Positions 62,948 to 64,000 of a DNA stretch of 64,000 nt are shown here, in pieces; within the stretch, counting starts at the first letter, position 1; each line of letters begins with the position of its first letter. The stretch is taken from contig NZ_CALNCS010000005.1 in assembly GCF_937875145.1 (NCBI RefSeq), forward strand, positions 1-64,000, given 5' to 3'. This DNA is from Alkalibaculum bacchi (GTDB lineage Bacteria; Bacillota; Clostridia; Eubacteriales; Alkalibacteraceae). The notes below the pieces were generated by a model. It ran no database searches and was not told the origin of the DNA. It saw nothing but the letters and a program-made list of their open reading frames with translations. Both the position numbers and the translations under genes were made by a program.

Positions 62948-64000
62948 ATGTCAAAGAGAGAATTAAAATTTGATACACTACAAGTTCATGCTGGACAAGT
63001 TCCAGACCCTACTACAGGCTCTAGAGCAGTTCCAATTTATCAAACGACTTCATACGTGTTTCACGATGCAGATCATGCAGCAAATTTATTTGCATTAAAG
63101 GAATCCGGAAATATTTATACAAGGCTTATGAATCCAACTACAGATGTTTTAGAAAAGAGGATGGCAGCTCTTGAAGGTGGTGTTGGAGCCTTAGCTGTGG
63201 GATCAGGTTCTGCTGCCATCACTTATGCCATCTTAAATATTGCAGGCACAGGTGATGAAATCGTAGCAGCTAGCACCTTATATGGTGGTACTTTTAATCT
63301 ATTTAATGCTACACTACCTAGACTAGGTATAAAGACTACATTTGTAAGCCCTGATGACCCAGAAAACTTTAGAAATGCAATCAATGAAAATACAAAAGCA
63401 CTTTATATTGAAACCATAGGAAATCCTGGCATTAATTTAATTGATATAGAGAAGGTAGCAAAGATTGCCCATGAAAATAACATTCCTTTAATCGTAGACA
63501 ATACCTTTGGGACGCCTTATTTAATTAGACCAATAGAACACGGTGCAGACATCGTAGTCCACTCTGCAACGAAATTCATAGGTGGACATGGTTCTACAAT
63601 GGGAGGAATCATTGTAGACAGTGGCAAATTCGACTGGGCTGCTAGTGACAAATTTCCCATGCTGACAGAACCTGATGAAAGCTATCATGGACTGAGATAT
63701 GCTCAAGATTTAGGTGCCATGGCTTATATTATGAGAATTAGAGTTCAACTTTTAAGAGATACTGGTGCAGTTCTAAGCCCATTTAACTCTTTTATGTTAA
63801 TACAAGGTTTAGAGACCCTTTCTCTTCGAGTAGAAAAACATCTTTCAAATACAAAGAAAATCGTAGCATTTTTAATAAATCATCCTAAGGTATCCTGGGT
63901 AAATTATCCAGACTTAGAGGATAATAAATACCATGAGCTTGCTAAGAAATACTTGCCAAAGGGCAGTGGGTCGATCTTTACCTTTGGAATCAAAGGTGGC
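62948..64000 (+). CDS. metY: O-acetylhomoserine sulfhydrylase (partial)
   Basis: This PLP enzyme makes homocysteine from O-acetylhomoserine and sulfide. The visible 351 residues have [45 protein letters not shown], and the PLP lysine in [24 protein letters not shown] precedes the ATG. The frame is open to the edge of the window, so the C-terminus is missing. It completes a direct-sulfhydrylation route with metA. Confidence 0.93.
   Translation, partial: MSKRELKFDTLQVHAGQVPDPTTGSRAVPIYQTTSYVFHDADHAANLFALKESGNIYTRLMNPTTDVLEKRMAALEGGVGALAVGSGSAAITYAILNIAGTGDEIVAASTLYGGTFNLFNATLPRLGIKTTFVSPDDPENFRNAINENTKALYIETIGNPGINLIDIEKVAKIAHENNIPLIVDNTFGTPYLIRPIEHGADIVVHSATKFIGGHGSTMGGIIVDSGKFDWAASDKFPMLTEPDESYHGLRYAQDLGAMAYIMRIRVQLLRDTGAVLSPFNSFMLIQGLETLSLRVEKHLSNTKKIVAFLINHPKVSWVNYPDLEDNKYHELAKKYLPKGSGSIFTFGIKGG

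Overview
The window looks like chromosomal DNA of a low-GC, anaerobic, endospore-forming Clostridia-type Firmicute; the gene mix recalls Alkaliphilus or relatives, but that is inference. The evidence is AT-rich coding sequence with GGAGG-type ribosome sites and frequent TTG/GTG starts, spore genes (gerKB / gerKA-gerKC, a divergent alpha/beta SASP), a MASE3-PAS sensor kinase of sporulation-kinase type, class I two-subunit fumarase, oxygen-defence genes of anaerobes (catalase, rubrerythrin, PerR), and Moco and FMN riboswitches. I saw no rRNA, tRNA, prophage, transposase or CRISPR array. About 59 protein genes are annotated; the last (metY) runs off the right edge.

Layout. 0.2-3.2 kb: TrpXYZ-like ABC transporter. 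3.4-6.9 kb: half-length AI-2E/YtvI-type membrane protein, citrate synthase, serine acetyltransferase. 7.2-13.9 kb: prfC, MscS-family channel, a 63-aa protein, a URO-D-fold protein, ftsH. 14.2-18.2 kb: fumarase alpha/beta, then a tandem P-II protein overlapping a duplicated DUF1538 membrane protein. 18.3-23.6 kb: proC, catalase, APC permease, flavinylated lipoprotein, cold-shock protein. 24-30.3 kb: stand-alone GshF-type ATP-grasp enzyme, MscL with a zinc ribbon, a frameshifted small ORF, CCA enzyme, topoisomerase III. 30.3-35.6 kb: germination receptor and proA. 36-42.7 kb: two two-component systems with small membrane proteins, and DUF975. 42.9-46 kb: molybdopterin genes (mog, Moco riboswitch, moaA-moaC, MOSC). 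46-55 kb: CmpB-like protein, DUF3793, O-antigen ligase-like protein, SASP, Fur, MASE3 kinase, ferredoxin-like protein, mltG. 55-59.3 kb: ribD-ribE-ribBA-ribH under an FMN riboswitch. 59.4-64 kb: DUF3842-cooT, perR-rubrerythrin, glutaredoxin, metA-metY.

The most striking property is not a gene. Almost every intergenic gap is packed with short degenerate tandem arrays of 7-bp units (several consensus families, usually 3-5 units), plus 8-bp and 11-bp arrays, a composite hairpin / GTCATCC...GGATCT element in about twenty copies, and three longer two-copy elements, two of which keep their hairpins by compensatory changes. At least ten genes have their stop codon inside one of these repeats. This resembles the heptamer STRR repeats of cyanobacteria, but here in a Firmicute.

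Other points worth following: two clusters of DnaA-box-like 9-mers flanking the SASP-Fur-kinase block; doubled P-II plus doubled DUF1538; MscL with a zinc ribbon; a glutathione-synthetase half of GshF standing alone; and an attenuator-like leader in front of DUF3842-CooT.
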